From PALSA-243 sp963743705 (GTDB lineage: Bacteria > Acidobacteriota > Terriglobia > Bryobacterales > Bryobacteraceae): DNA of 64,000 nt. A program made the translations under genes and the position numbers. This document shows positions 19,481-28,007 of this stretch, piece after piece; position 1 is the first letter of the stretch, and the number at the start of each line of letters is the position of its first letter. Below the pieces are notes generated by a model that was not told where the DNA came from, did not search any database, and saw only the letters and a list, made by a program, of their open reading frames with translations. Where the stretch lies: assembly GCA_963743705.1 (NCBI GenBank), contig CAVUQS010000015.1, positions 1 to 64,000 of the forward strand, written 5' to 3'.

Positions 19481-20617
19481 GTGATGAAGATCGAAACACT
19501 GGCGGTGCACGCCGGACGCCACACAGATCCCGCTACCGGTGCGGTGGCTTTGCCGATTCACCTTTCGAGCACGTTCGAGCGCAGCCCGGAAGGCGACTAT
19601 CCGCGCGGGTTCAGTTATTCGCGAGAGAATAATCCGGTGCGGAAGTCGCTGGAGCAGTGCCTGGCGGCACTGGAAGGCGGGAACGAGGCGATCGCGTTCT
19701 CTTCGGGTCTGGCAGTAGCGACGGCGGTGGTCCAGAGCCTGGAGCCCGGGGACCATATCCTGGCGCCTGACGACGTGTATTGGGGGCTGCGCAGAGTAAT
19801 CGGCGACGTGTTCGCGCGCGGCGGCCTGGAGACAACATACGTAGATATGACGCAGCCAGACGCGGTGCGCGCGGCCATGCGCCCGAATACGCGGTTGGTT
19901 TGGGTGGAGACGCCATCGAATCCTCTGATGCGGGTTACCGATCTGGCGGCGATTGCGGAGATCGCGCACGAACGTGGGCGCAACGCGGTGACGGTTTGCG
20001 ACGGGACATTCGCGACGCCGGTGCTGCAGCACCCGCTGAATTGCGGCATCGACATGGTGACGCACTCGACGACGAAATATATCGGCGGGCACAGCGACGT
20101 GGTGGGCGGGGCGCTGATCGCGCGATTCAACAATTACATTTTCGAGCGGGCGCGGAAATCGCAACGCTACGGCGGCGCGGTCCCGTCACCATTCGATTGC
20201 TGGCTGACGCTGCGGGGCATCGAGACGTTGCCGTGCCGCGTGAGAGTGCATTCCGAAAACGCCATGGCGCTGGCGCAGTTTCTGAAGGGGCATGCGCGAG
20301 TGGAAAAAGTGCACTATCCCGGGCTGCCGGAACATGCCGGGCATGCCGCGGCGAAGCGGCAGATGTGCGGCGGGTTCGGCGGAATGCTTTCGTTTCAGGT
20401 GCGGGGCGGGCGCGAAGAGGCCATGGCGGCGGCGGCGCGCTGCGAGTTGTTTATCCGGGCGACGAGCCTGGGCGGGACCCATAGTTTGATTGAGCATCGG
20501 GCGTCGATTGAAGGGCCGGATACGAAGACGCCGCAGAATTTGTTGAGGGTGTCGGTAGGGTTGGAGAATATTGAGGATCTGGTGGCGGATCTGGAGACGG
20601 CGTTGGGCAGGGCTTAA
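19481..20617 (+). CDS. Cys/Met-metabolism PLP-dependent enzyme (cystathionine gamma-synthase/lyase type)
   Basis: This 378-residue fold-type-I enzyme has YSRENNPVRKSLEQCLAALEGG, the phosphate-binding SSGLA, VWVETPSNP, and the PLP lysine Lys199 in THSTTKYIGGHSD. All are hallmarks of the Cys/Met metabolism family (MetB, CGL, MetZ). These enzymes make or cleave cystathionine or related thioethers. The motif around the PLP-contacting Asp is VCDGTF rather than the more usual VDNTF, and SLGGTHSLIEHRAS near the end is the normal substrate-binding stretch. The exact reaction cannot be set from sequence. The frame starts with GTG-ATG, either usable. Confidence 0.87.
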   Translation: MMKIETLAVHAGRHTDPATGAVALPIHLSSTFERSPEGDYPRGFSYSRENNPVRKSLEQCLAALEGGNEAIAFSSGLAVATAVVQSLEPGDHILAPDDVYWGLRRVIGDVFARGGLETTYVDMTQPDAVRAAMRPNTRLVWVETPSNPLMRVTDLAAIAEIAHERGRNAVTVCDGTFATPVLQHPLNCGIDMVTHSTTKYIGGHSDVVGGALIARFNNYIFERARKSQRYGGAVPSPFDCWLTLRGIETLPCRVRVHSENAMALAQFLKGHARVEKVHYPGLPEHAGHAAAKRQMCGGFGGMLSFQVRGGREEAMAAAARCELFIRATSLGGTHSLIEHRASIEGPDTKTPQNLLRVSVGLENIEDLVADLETALGRA

Positions 20618-20635
20618 TCTGCCGCCCCCGCGCCA

Positions 20636-23287
20636 CTAAGAGATCTCGGCGAGGAGCGGGCGGCCGGCCAGGGAGGTGCGGAATCCGTACCAGGCGATGA
20701 GGGCGCAGGCGGCGAGCGGTACGATGCCGATCGCGGCGTACCAGAGCGAGAAATCGAGCGTGATGGGCACGTCAAGCAGGTAGACGGCCACGATGCCGCC
20801 GGTGATTACCGCGGGGACCCCGAAGCGCAGCAGCACTACGACCTCGAGCAATTCCATGATGATCGTGGCGGGGATGTCAATGGCGGGCGCGGTGGGCGTC
20901 CCGAGCGAAATCAGCGTCAGCACGGCGACCGCAGCGGTGGCGGCGATCCAGCGTTTGCGCAGCAGAACACGCATCAGGAAGAGCACGAAGAGCACGATCA
21001 TGGGATCGAAAATGGCGTTGGAAATGGTTTCGAGGCCAAACGCCAGCAGCGGGCGAATGCCCTGCAGGCCGTCCAGATTGGGCATCGATGGCGGCGCGGC
21101 GACGCCATGCAGGTGGGTTTGGATGAGCTTGAGAATGGCGATTACGCCGCCCATCGCGGCGCCGTAGAGAATATCGCGGCCCACGCGGGGATCGCGGATG
21201 CCTTTGGTAGTGAAGCGGCTCCACGAAATCATGGTGTGGGGCCATGCGCGGCGCACCCAGGGCTCGAGCGCGATATAGAAAAGATAGAGCGCTGCGCCAT
21301 TCAATGCCGAGACCGAGAGCGCCTTCCAAAACAGATTGAGCTCGCCCATGACAGGCGCGTGATGGCCGGCGATCAAATGTCCGCCGAGCATGCATCCGAA
21401 ATAAAGCAGAAAAAGTTTGGCGGCGCCACGGCGGTCACCGCGGCCAGAGCGGAAATTGCGCCAGGCGATCACTCCGGCGGAAAGCAGGAGCGCGTAGACT
21501 ACGCCGAGAACCATAATTTCCTGGGACGCTGAGCCGGATTCCATGCGTTCGGGCGTGGTCCAAGGACCGATGACGCGGAAGAATACGGGACGGCCGCGCC
21601 AGGATGCGGCCTCGATGCGCAGGGGGCCGCCATTGGGGCCGCCGGGGCCGGTCCACGCGGCGCGGGCATCCCAATTGGCAAGCGGCGTCCAGAGGGGCTC
21701 GACTGGCTGATAGCGCGCGATGTCCAGGCCAGCGGCGCGGAAGAGCGCGGACCAATCGAAGGCTGGCGCGGGCGGCGCTGGGGCCTCACGCTGCGGCGGC
21801 ACGGCTTCGAGCATCAGCAGTTTGCCGTCGGGATCGGTGCGCATGGAGATCATGCCGGACATCTGCAGGGGCGGATCGTTCTCGGACGCGGAGGTCGCGA
21901 ACCCGAGTTGGGGCGTCATGAAAGCGGGGCTTTGGCGATACCAGAAATAGATGAGCGGGGGCAGGCCGGTGGCGGGATTCGACCAACGGGCGACGGCGGC
22001 GGTGCGGTCGCGCTGCAAGTAGCGGATGTAGGTGTCGTGATAAGCAAAACCGGAAGCGGTGTCCGCGGGCTTGGCAGCGTATCCGAATCCTTTGAGCATG
22101 GTGCGGGCATCGCGATCGAGCGCTTGCGGCGAGGCTTCGAGTGGAATCTTGCCGGTGAGGCTCCAGTTGGCGCTGAGCACGGCCGTGATGGCAATGCCGG
22201 CCAGGGCCGCGGCCAGCCACGCGACAGCCAGCAGCGGGCTCAGCCCTCCGCTTTCGCCTACGGCGGCGACGAGTTCGGGAGAAGGCGTTTCGCCGGCGGC
22301 GAGCGCGGCGGCGAGGGCATCGCCGCCTAAACCCGCGGCGACAGCGAGCGCGGTGTTGGGACGGCCGGCGGGATTGTGATCTATGCACCGCATGACGGTG
22401 CGTTCCACCGCGGGGTCGAGATCCCTGACGACGGTGGTGATGCTGACGGGCTCGGCGCGCTCCTGCATCTGCATCAGTTCCATTAGCGAAGCGGCGTCGA
22501 AGGCGCGCTTGCCAGTGAACAGCTCATACAGCACCAGGCCGAGCGAATAGATGTCGCTCTTGACGGTGACTTCCGTGCCCGCGAGCTGCTCGGGCGACAT
22601 GTAGGCGGGGGTGCCGCTGCGGACGTCGCCCTGCAATTGCGCGGCAAGGCCGGCCAGGCCGAAATCCATCAAGACGACGTTGCCGCGGCCATCGATCATC
22701 ACGTTGGCCGGCTTGAGATCGCGGTGCAGCACGCCTTTTTCATGCGCGGCGGCGAGGCCAGCGCACATTTTGCGCGCGATCTCGGCAGCTTTATCGGCGG
22801 GCAGGCGGCCGATGCGGCGTAGTAGCGTGGACAGGTCTTCGCCATCGACGAATTCCATGGAGATGTAATGTTGTCCGTCGGCCTGACCAATGTCGTAGAC
22901 GCGGCAGACATTGGGATGGGTGACTTGGCGCGCCATGCGGACTTCGTTGTAGAAACGCGCGAGCGCGCGGTCGTCCTGCGAAGCAGCTTCGGGGAGGAAT
23001 TTGAGCGCCACGGCCTGGCCGAGCGTCAGATCGGTAGCGCGGTAGACTTCACCCATGCCTCCGCGGCCTAGCAATCCCGCGATGCGGTAGCGTCCGGCGA
23101 CTACAACGCCGGGGAGAAAACGGCCTTCATCGACGCTGGTAGTGGTGAGCGGATCGCAATGGGGCGTGACGCTGCCCGGCGGGTTCATAATCGCTGTCTC
23201 CGCCGAGGTGGAATCGAGCGGCGCCGCACAATGGGCGCAATAGCGGGCGTCCTCGGCGGATTCGTGTGTGCAGACGGGACAGCGCAC
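20636..23287 (-). CDS. Zinc-ribbon Ser/Thr protein kinase with polytopic C-terminal membrane domain
   Basis: This is an 883-residue protein starting at GTG. Residues 1-25 carry a zinc ribbon (CPVCTH...YCAHCAAP). Residues ~66-330 form an active-looking PknB-type kinase: glycine loop LGRGGMGEV, VALKFL with Lys96, HRDLKPAN (Asp190), DFG (208-210), GTPAYMSPEQ and DIYSLGLVLYELFTGKRAF. A first membrane helix follows (LLAVAWLAAALAGIAITAVL), then a ~230-residue extracytoplasmic-looking region, then about eight hydrophobic helices to the end. Such kinases sense through the C-terminal region and phosphorylate cytosolic targets. The membrane part is not one I recognise. It is divergent from infC by 185 nt. 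Confidence 0.88.
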   Translation of the reverse strand: MRCPVCTHESAEDARYCAHCAAPLDSTSAETAIMNPPGSVTPHCDPLTTTSVDEGRFLPGVVVAGRYRIAGLLGRGGMGEVYRATDLTLGQAVALKFLPEAASQDDRALARFYNEVRMARQVTHPNVCRVYDIGQADGQHYISMEFVDGEDLSTLLRRIGRLPADKAAEIARKMCAGLAAAHEKGVLHRDLKPANVMIDGRGNVVLMDFGLAGLAAQLQGDVRSGTPAYMSPEQLAGTEVTVKSDIYSLGLVLYELFTGKRAFDAASLMELMQMQERAEPVSITTVVRDLDPAVERTVMRCIDHNPAGRPNTALAVAAGLGGDALAAALAAGETPSPELVAAVGESGGLSPLLAVAWLAAALAGIAITAVLSANWSLTGKIPLEASPQALDRDARTMLKGFGYAAKPADTASGFAYHDTYIRYLQRDRTAAVARWSNPATGLPPLIYFWYRQSPAFMTPQLGFATSASENDPPLQMSGMISMRTDPDGKLLMLEAVPPQREAPAPPAPAFDWSALFRAAGLDIARYQPVEPLWTPLANWDARAAWTGPGGPNGGPLRIEAASWRGRPVFFRVIGPWTTPERMESGSASQEIMVLGVVYALLLSAGVIAWRNFRSGRGDRRGAAKLFLLYFGCMLGGHLIAGHHAPVMGELNLFWKALSVSALNGAALYLFYIALEPWVRRAWPHTMISWSRFTTKGIRDPRVGRDILYGAAMGGVIAILKLIQTHLHGVAAPPSMPNLDGLQGIRPLLAFGLETISNAIFDPMIVLFVLFLMRVLLRKRWIAATAAVAVLTLISLGTPTAPAIDIPATIIMELLEVVVLLRFGVPAVITGGIVAVYLLDVPITLDFSLWYAAIGIVPLAACALIAWYGFRTSLAGRPLLAEIS

Positions 23288-23414
23288 TCTGGAATCCTAT
23301 CATTCCGCCGCTACGACTGTGCCCTTGCATTTCCGGATTTGGTGTAGAATAGAGAGACGACAAATTTACGCTTGTCCTTCCATCTTGCCATTTCGACTTT
23401 CCCCGAGAGTCTAA

Positions 23415-23431
23415 CCGGGCGCTCAACCCGG
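23415..23431 (+). other. Short hairpin in the infC leader
   Basis: CCGGG-cgctcaa-CCCGG can form a 5-bp GC stem about 42 nt before the infC start. infC leaders often fold for autoregulation or carry attenuators, but this stem has no T-tract and I cannot place it in a known leader family. Confidence 0.25.
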
Positions 23432-23472
23432 AGTAGCACAGCCCCGCAATTCTAAACCACAACGCATAAACA

Positions 23473-24123
23473 ATGTATCCAGGCAGAAATTATCCTCCTC
23501 GCAAGCAAAACCGTAGAGAGAACGTGAACGAATCGATCCGCGCGCGCGAAGTCCGCGCGGTCTTCCCGGACGGCGCCACCGAGATCATGCCCACTGCGGC
23601 CGCGCTACGGCGCGCGCAAGAGCTTGGCCTCGATCTGGTGCTGATCGCGCCCACCGCGGTTCCGCCGGTGGCAAAGGCGGTCGACTACGGTCATTACCAG
23701 TACGAGCAAAAGAAGAAGCAGCACGACGCCAAGAAAAAGCAACATGTCGTACAAGTCAAGGAATTGAAGTTCCGTCCCAATACCGATGACCACGACTACG
23801 ATTTCAAGAAAAACCACGCTATCCGCTTCCTTCAGGAAGGCAACCGGGTGAAGGCTGTCGTACAGTTCCGTGGACGTGAAATCGCGCACGCTGACCTGGG
23901 CAAAAAGCTTCTCATGCGCTTTGCCGGCGACTTGACTACCTATGGCGCCATGGAAGGTTCGCCGCGCCTCGAAGGCCGCAACGCGCACATTCTCATCAGC
24001 CCAGTGAAAGCCGCGGTCAAGCCCGGCGAAAAACTGCCCGGCGAGAAGCCGATTGGCGAAAAACCTCCGCGGCCTCCGTCGGCGACGCCCTCGACGCCTC
24101 CCCCAACCGCGCCCGAAGCCTGA
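23473..24123 (+). CDS. infC: Translation initiation factor IF-3
   Basis: The product has 216 residues with the IF-3 N-domain (VNESIRAREVRAVFPDG, LDLVLIAPTAVPPVAKAVDYGHYQYEQ) and C-domain (VKELKFRPNTDDHDYDFKKNHAIRFLQEGNRVKAVVQFRGREIAH). It binds the 30S subunit and checks the start codon-fMet-tRNA pair. The last ~40 residues (after HILISPVK) form a Lys/Pro-rich tail absent from most IF-3s of ~180 residues. The start here is an ordinary ATG rather than the rare AUU/AUC of many infC genes, and no clear ribosome-binding site precedes it. The next gene begins 4 nt after its stop. rpmI and rplT are not adjacent, at least to the right. Confidence 0.95.
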   Translation: MYPGRNYPPRKQNRRENVNESIRAREVRAVFPDGATEIMPTAAALRRAQELGLDLVLIAPTAVPPVAKAVDYGHYQYEQKKKQHDAKKKQHVVQVKELKFRPNTDDHDYDFKKNHAIRFLQEGNRVKAVVQFRGREIAHADLGKKLLMRFAGDLTTYGAMEGSPRLEGRNAHILISPVKAAVKPGEKLPGEKPIGEKPPRPPSATPSTPPPTAPEA

Positions 24124-24127
24124 GCCA

Positions 24128-25024
24128 ATGTACAACGCGTTCTTTGGCCTTTCTCAGAACCCGTTTAACATGAGCCCGGATCCGACGTTTTTGTTCCGGA
24201 GCAAACAGCACGAAGAAGCGCTTGCCAACCTGATGTACGGCGTTCAAAGCCGCAAAGGGTTCATTGCGCTCACGGGCGAGGTGGGCACGGGCAAAACTAC
24301 GATGCTCGAATGCCTGCGCGATTTTTTGCAGGCGCAGCAAATTGCTTTCGCCTCGCTTTTTAATTCCCGCCTTACCGCGCCGCAATTCTTTGAAATGCTG
24401 TCCTACGATTTCGGCCTGCCGGGAAACCGGCAATCCAAAACCGAAACGCTGCTGGCGCTTAACGAAATGCTGCTCGAGCGTAATGCGGCGGGACGCAATA
24501 CCGCGCTAATTGTGGACGAGGCGCACAATCTCGATTGGGACGTGCTGGAAGAGATCCGGCTGCTGGGCAATCTGGAGAACCGCCAGGGGAAATTGCTGCA
24601 AGTGGTGATTGCCGGACAACCGGAGCTGGACGCCAAGCTGGAGAGGCCGGAATTCCGCCAGCTTAAGCAGCGCATTTCCCTACGATGCACGCTGCGCGGA
24701 TTCGATCTGAAAGATGCGTTCGCGTATATCGAATCGCGCATGGAGCGCGCCGGCATGCCTGCGCAGAAAATCTTTTCGGCGGAGATTATTGCCGAAATTC
24801 ACTATCGCTCTCAAGGCATTCCCCGACTGATGAACGCCATCTGCGACAATCTCTTGCTCACCGCGTTCGCGATGGAAACCAGGACAGCAACATTCGAAAT
24901 GCTCGACGAAGTCACATCGGATATGCGTCTCGAGTATCCCGAACACCGCCCCGCACGCGCACCGAAGTCGAAAGTACCAGATACCTCTCGTCTGCGATCC
25001 TCTATTTCATTTCCACAGGCATAG
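24128..25024 (+). CDS. ExeA-like AAA ATPase
   Basis: The protein has 298 residues. It opens MYNAFFGLSQNPFNMSPDP, the ExeA/XrtA-associated ATPase signature (YxxFfGLxxxPFxxxPDP), then has Walker A GEVGTGKTT, Walker B ALIVDEAHNL and the sensor stretch VVIAGQPELDAKL. ExeA-type ATPases help assemble secretion or exopolysaccharide machineries; relatives sit in PEP-CTERM/exosortase loci, and a PEP-CTERM gene lies 7 kb away. The ATG at 24128 is 4 nt after the infC stop, so translation is probably coupled. An in-frame upstream extension into infC is possible but lacks the family N-terminus. Confidence 0.85.
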   Translation: MYNAFFGLSQNPFNMSPDPTFLFRSKQHEEALANLMYGVQSRKGFIALTGEVGTGKTTMLECLRDFLQAQQIAFASLFNSRLTAPQFFEMLSYDFGLPGNRQSKTETLLALNEMLLERNAAGRNTALIVDEAHNLDWDVLEEIRLLGNLENRQGKLLQVVIAGQPELDAKLERPEFRQLKQRISLRCTLRGFDLKDAFAYIESRMERAGMPAQKIFSAEIIAEIHYRSQGIPRLMNAICDNLLLTAFAMETRTATFEMLDEVTSDMRLEYPEHRPARAPKSKVPDTSRLRSSISFPQA

Positions 25025-25248
25025 CCTCTAAATCAGGTGTTTACCTGATATCCAAGATTCTAATTCAAGCTTCAAAGTACTAGGTGAACCCTCTCCGCAG
25101 TTAGCGTTACTGATTTGGGATAAACTTACACATATAGGCCATCTGCATTTATTGCGTTGGGCAAGTGAAATGGCCGATATGATCCCAATACGATCCCAGC
25201 CGGGGGATCGCAAAGCAAAATTGTTAAGAAAAAAGGAGCCTAAATTCG

Positions 25249-26202
25249 ATGCAACGGTTTTTCGAAAACAAACTTACCTTGGTCGCGATTCTCTTATTGT
25301 TCGCATTAGCACTAGTCTGCAATGCGACGCTGGGCGCAGCGCCCGCAAAAACCGACGAGGTAACTAAAGCGACATTCGGATTACAAGCAATTCTGCGCGG
25401 ACCCAATGTGCCGACCGATCCGTGGGACCTGACGGCCAGCAACCATGCCGTAAGCCGCGGACCCAACGTGCCGACTGATCCTTGGGACCTAACTGCGATA
25501 CGCCGTGGACCTAATGTACCGACCGACCCTTGGGATCTAACTGCCAGCAACCATGCTGTGCGCCGCGGACCTAACGTGCCGACCGATCCTTGGGACCTGA
25601 CCGCGGTACGCCGCGGGCCTAATGTACCGACTGATCCGTGGGACCTGACCGCCAGCAACCCTGCCGTGCGCCGTGGACCTAACGTGCCGACCGATCCTTG
25701 GGACCTCACTGCCAGCAACCATGCCGTGCGCCGCGGACCCAATGTGCCAACCGATCCTTGGGACCTGACTGCCAGCAACTATGCTGTGCGCCGTGGGCCT
25801 AATGTACCGACCGATCCTTGGGACCTGACCGCCAGCAACCATGCCGTGCGCCGTGGACCCAACGTGCCGACCGATCCCTGGGACCTCACCGCCAGCAACC
25901 ATGCCGTGCGCCGCGGACCCAACATGCCGACCGATCCTTGGGATCTGACCGCCAGCAACCATGCCGCGCGCCGCGGACCCAACGTGCCGACCGATCCCTG
26001 GGACCTGACCGCCAGCAACCATGCCGTGCGCCGTGGACCCAACGTGCCGACCGATCCCTGGGACCTCACCGCCAGCAACCATGCCGTGCGCCGTGGACCC
26101 AATGTGCCGACCGATCCCTGGGACCTGACTGCCAGCAACCATGCCGTAAGCCGCGGACCCAATGTGCCGACCGATCCCTGGGATTTGACAACTATTGCTT
26201 AG
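25249..26202 (+). CDS. Secreted tandem-repeat protein, 14 units of RGPNVPTDPWDLT...
   Basis: This 317-residue protein has a basic N-terminus and a hydrophobic signal peptide (LTLVAILLLFALALVC, probable cut near TLGA-AP), a short linker to residue 49, and then 14 tandem units to the C-terminus. Eleven units have 20 residues (RGPNVPTDPWDLTASNHAV plus R or S) and three have 16. Changes are few: His to Pro or Tyr, Val to Met, Val to Ala. Eleven of 13 junctions are Arg-Arg and two are Ser-Arg. There is no Cys. An AAGGAG site precedes the ATG by about 10 nt. I do not recognise the family; a secreted structural/adhesive repeat protein or a multi-copy peptide precursor are both possible. It is followed by a membrane protein 58 nt downstream. 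Confidence 0.85.
   Translation: MQRFFENKLTLVAILLLFALALVCNATLGAAPAKTDEVTKATFGLQAILRGPNVPTDPWDLTASNHAVSRGPNVPTDPWDLTAIRRGPNVPTDPWDLTASNHAVRRGPNVPTDPWDLTAVRRGPNVPTDPWDLTASNPAVRRGPNVPTDPWDLTASNHAVRRGPNVPTDPWDLTASNYAVRRGPNVPTDPWDLTASNHAVRRGPNVPTDPWDLTASNHAVRRGPNMPTDPWDLTASNHAARRGPNVPTDPWDLTASNHAVRRGPNVPTDPWDLTASNHAVRRGPNVPTDPWDLTASNHAVSRGPNVPTDPWDLTTIA
25396..26199 (+). repeat. In-frame tandem array, 14 units of 60 or 48 bp
   Basis: The units of the secreted repeat protein lie head to tail with no spacers. Units 1, 3 and 5-13 are 60 bp; units 2, 4 and 14 are 48 bp. Neighbouring units differ mostly at third codon positions. For example, units 1 and 3 differ at 11 codons, 10 of them synonymous, which means the peptide and not the DNA is conserved. 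Confidence 0.95.
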
Positions 26203-26260
26203 GCAATAGGGATAAATCTCGACACTTGGGCGGACGCCTAGCCTAGAATAAGTCAGGATA

Positions 26261-26995
26261 GTGCAACTCGCCTTACAACTCGCCTTCTGGGGCATCGGAC
26301 TGCCTCTCATCCTCATGGTGATCGCAGCCATGTTACGCGGTCCCTACAAAGAGTTTCCAGTACTGTTTATTTATACGATTACTGAATTCCTGCTCACAGT
26401 AGCCGGACTCCCTGCATATTTCGACTTCTATTTTAAGCATTCGGTTAACGCGCGAACGCGCATGGCCGATTGGAATTTCTGGAACGATGCGATCGTCGAA
26501 GCCCTCATTTACGCAGTTGTCATTAGTCTGATCTACAAGGCCGCCTCTCATTTCCGTTCCCGCCGTATCGTGCTGATCGGAATTATCGGCGGCGCCGTTC
26601 TGATCGCCGCAATATCCTTCCTGATTCATTTTGACCGCTCCGCTTTGCGCAAAGGCATGTGGATGACGCCAATGTCCCTAGATCTGAGCTTCGTTGCTGA
26701 GATTCTCGATCTAGGCTTGTGGGCTCTTTTAATTTCGAGGCGCAAACGCGACACGCGTTTGTTATTGGTTACTGGAGGATTGGGGATTCAGTTTACGGGG
26801 GAGGCGATCGGGGATTCGCTACGTTCGATGGCGGCCAAGCGCCACTCTCATGGGCTCTCTTATACCGGCAGTTTCTTACTCACGGTAGCGGACTTGACCG
26901 CCCTGTACATCTTCTGGCAGGCGTTCCGCCGCAATGGAAATCGTACGCGACAAGCATCGGCCGTCGACTCAAGCGGTTCAATCGCCGAGCGCTGA
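26261..26995 (+). CDS. Polytopic membrane protein of unknown function
   Basis: This 244-residue protein begins at GTG with CAGGA five bases upstream. Hydrophobic segments are seen at about residues 5-27, 36-53, 82-100, 104-125, 142-163, 173-190 and 204-224, so about seven helices. The loops are basic and no enzymatic motif is visible. It follows the repeat protein in the same direction with a 58-nt gap and may share its transcript. A role in handling the repeat product is only an inference from position. I do not recognise the family. Confidence 0.75.
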   Translation: MQLALQLAFWGIGLPLILMVIAAMLRGPYKEFPVLFIYTITEFLLTVAGLPAYFDFYFKHSVNARTRMADWNFWNDAIVEALIYAVVISLIYKAASHFRSRRIVLIGIIGGAVLIAAISFLIHFDRSALRKGMWMTPMSLDLSFVAEILDLGLWALLISRRKRDTRLLLVTGGLGIQFTGEAIGDSLRSMAAKRHSHGLSYTGSFLLTVADLTALYIFWQAFRRNGNRTRQASAVDSSGSIAER

Positions 26996-27020
26996 CGGCC
27001 GATGAATATTGCGTCTCGTC

Positions 27021-27821
27021 TTAATGCCCTGCAGCATCGGCGCGATTGGCGGCGCCCTGATCGTTCAACGACGCGGTTACTTGGTCGGCGCTGAACACCT
27101 TCACTTCGACTCGGCGATTCTTGGCGTTGGCGGCGCGATTGCGCGCATCCTCGACCGGCTTCTCATCGCCCAGGCCGATCATGTGGATCCGGTAGATCGG
27201 AATGTCGTGCTTCGCAACCAGATACTGCACGACGGCGTCGGCGCGTTTGCGGCTCAGCACTTCGTTATAGGAGGCAGCGCCGGTCTTGTCCGTGAAACCC
27301 TCCACCGCGATGAAGAAGCGCTTGTTGCTCTGAATATCCTGAGCAAGCTTATCCAGCTCCGACTTCGAATCGGTGGTGAGCGCGGATTTGTTGAAGGCGA
27401 AAGGCACTGTCACCGTATTCAGCAGCTTGTAGTCGTCGATGTTCGCGACGGCCTGCCGCAGGTTGTTCAGCCCCTGCGCGTTCTTATCCGACTTTTGGTC
27501 GGCGGTGCTTGCAACGGTCATGGCCTGATTGGCATGGTCCATCGCCTGGCCGGCGTGCTGATCGGCGAGACCGGCATGCTGATCGGCGGCGCCCGCCTTT
27601 TCATTGGCGGCGCTGATGCCGTTCGTGGCGCGGTCATCAACGTCCTTCACCTGTTTTTTGGTGTCTTGAATCTGTTGAGAATTTTGGGTGGTCTGCTCGC
27701 CAACTTGATCTACTTTGGCCTGGATGGGAGCCGTGGTGTTGCGCACATATTTCTTCGTGGCGCATCCCCCCGCGAGCAAAGCGCCCGTTACGATACACGT
27801 GGTCGCAAGAAAAGCTTTCAT
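27021..27821 (-). CDS. OmpA-family lipoprotein
   Basis: From the ATG at 27821 the product has 266 residues. It has a lipoprotein signal peptide ending LLAGGC (Cys20), then a long coiled-coil-like region rich in Gln, Ala and Asp (KVDQVGEQTTQNSQQIQDTKKQV..., and AADQHAGLADQHAGQAMDHANQAM), then an OmpA/Pal peptidoglycan-binding domain (VPFAFNKSALTTDSKSELDKLAQDI, VEGFTDKTGAASYNEVLSRKRADAV, RIHMIGLGDEKPVEDARNRAANAKNRRVEV). This anchors the outer membrane to the wall. A GAGG site precedes the chosen start; the frame extends 48 nt upstream without signal features. The end almost touches the 3' end of the convergent membrane-protein gene. Confidence 0.88.
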   Translation of the reverse strand: MKAFLATTCIVTGALLAGGCATKKYVRNTTAPIQAKVDQVGEQTTQNSQQIQDTKKQVKDVDDRATNGISAANEKAGAADQHAGLADQHAGQAMDHANQAMTVASTADQKSDKNAQGLNNLRQAVANIDDYKLLNTVTVPFAFNKSALTTDSKSELDKLAQDIQSNKRFFIAVEGFTDKTGAASYNEVLSRKRADAVVQYLVAKHDIPIYRIHMIGLGDEKPVEDARNRAANAKNRRVEVKVFSADQVTASLNDQGAANRADAAGH

Positions 27822-28007
27822 GGTCAAAAACCTCACCGACGCTTTAGCAATTTCGACGCCTTTAGGCAAGTGGCCCGCTTTTCAACTATATATGGGGTTG
27901 TACGGGTCAGTCCCGATGTAAAGCTTACTCACAGCGCAACCTGTTAGCAAGAGAGGACGAAAAAAATACGCGGCCTAGTACGGGTTTCGAGGTGAAATCC
28001 GATGCAA

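Noticed and set aside
25396..26199. CRISPR-like array
   Set aside because: Units are contiguous without spacers, in frame and vary at third codon positions; this is a protein repeat.
25224..26331. Long minus-strand open frames (184, 127 and 264 codons) opposite the repeat array
   Set aside because: They arise because each repeat unit is stop-free in several frames; they have no signal, start site or domain, and the synonymous pattern supports the plus-strand frame.
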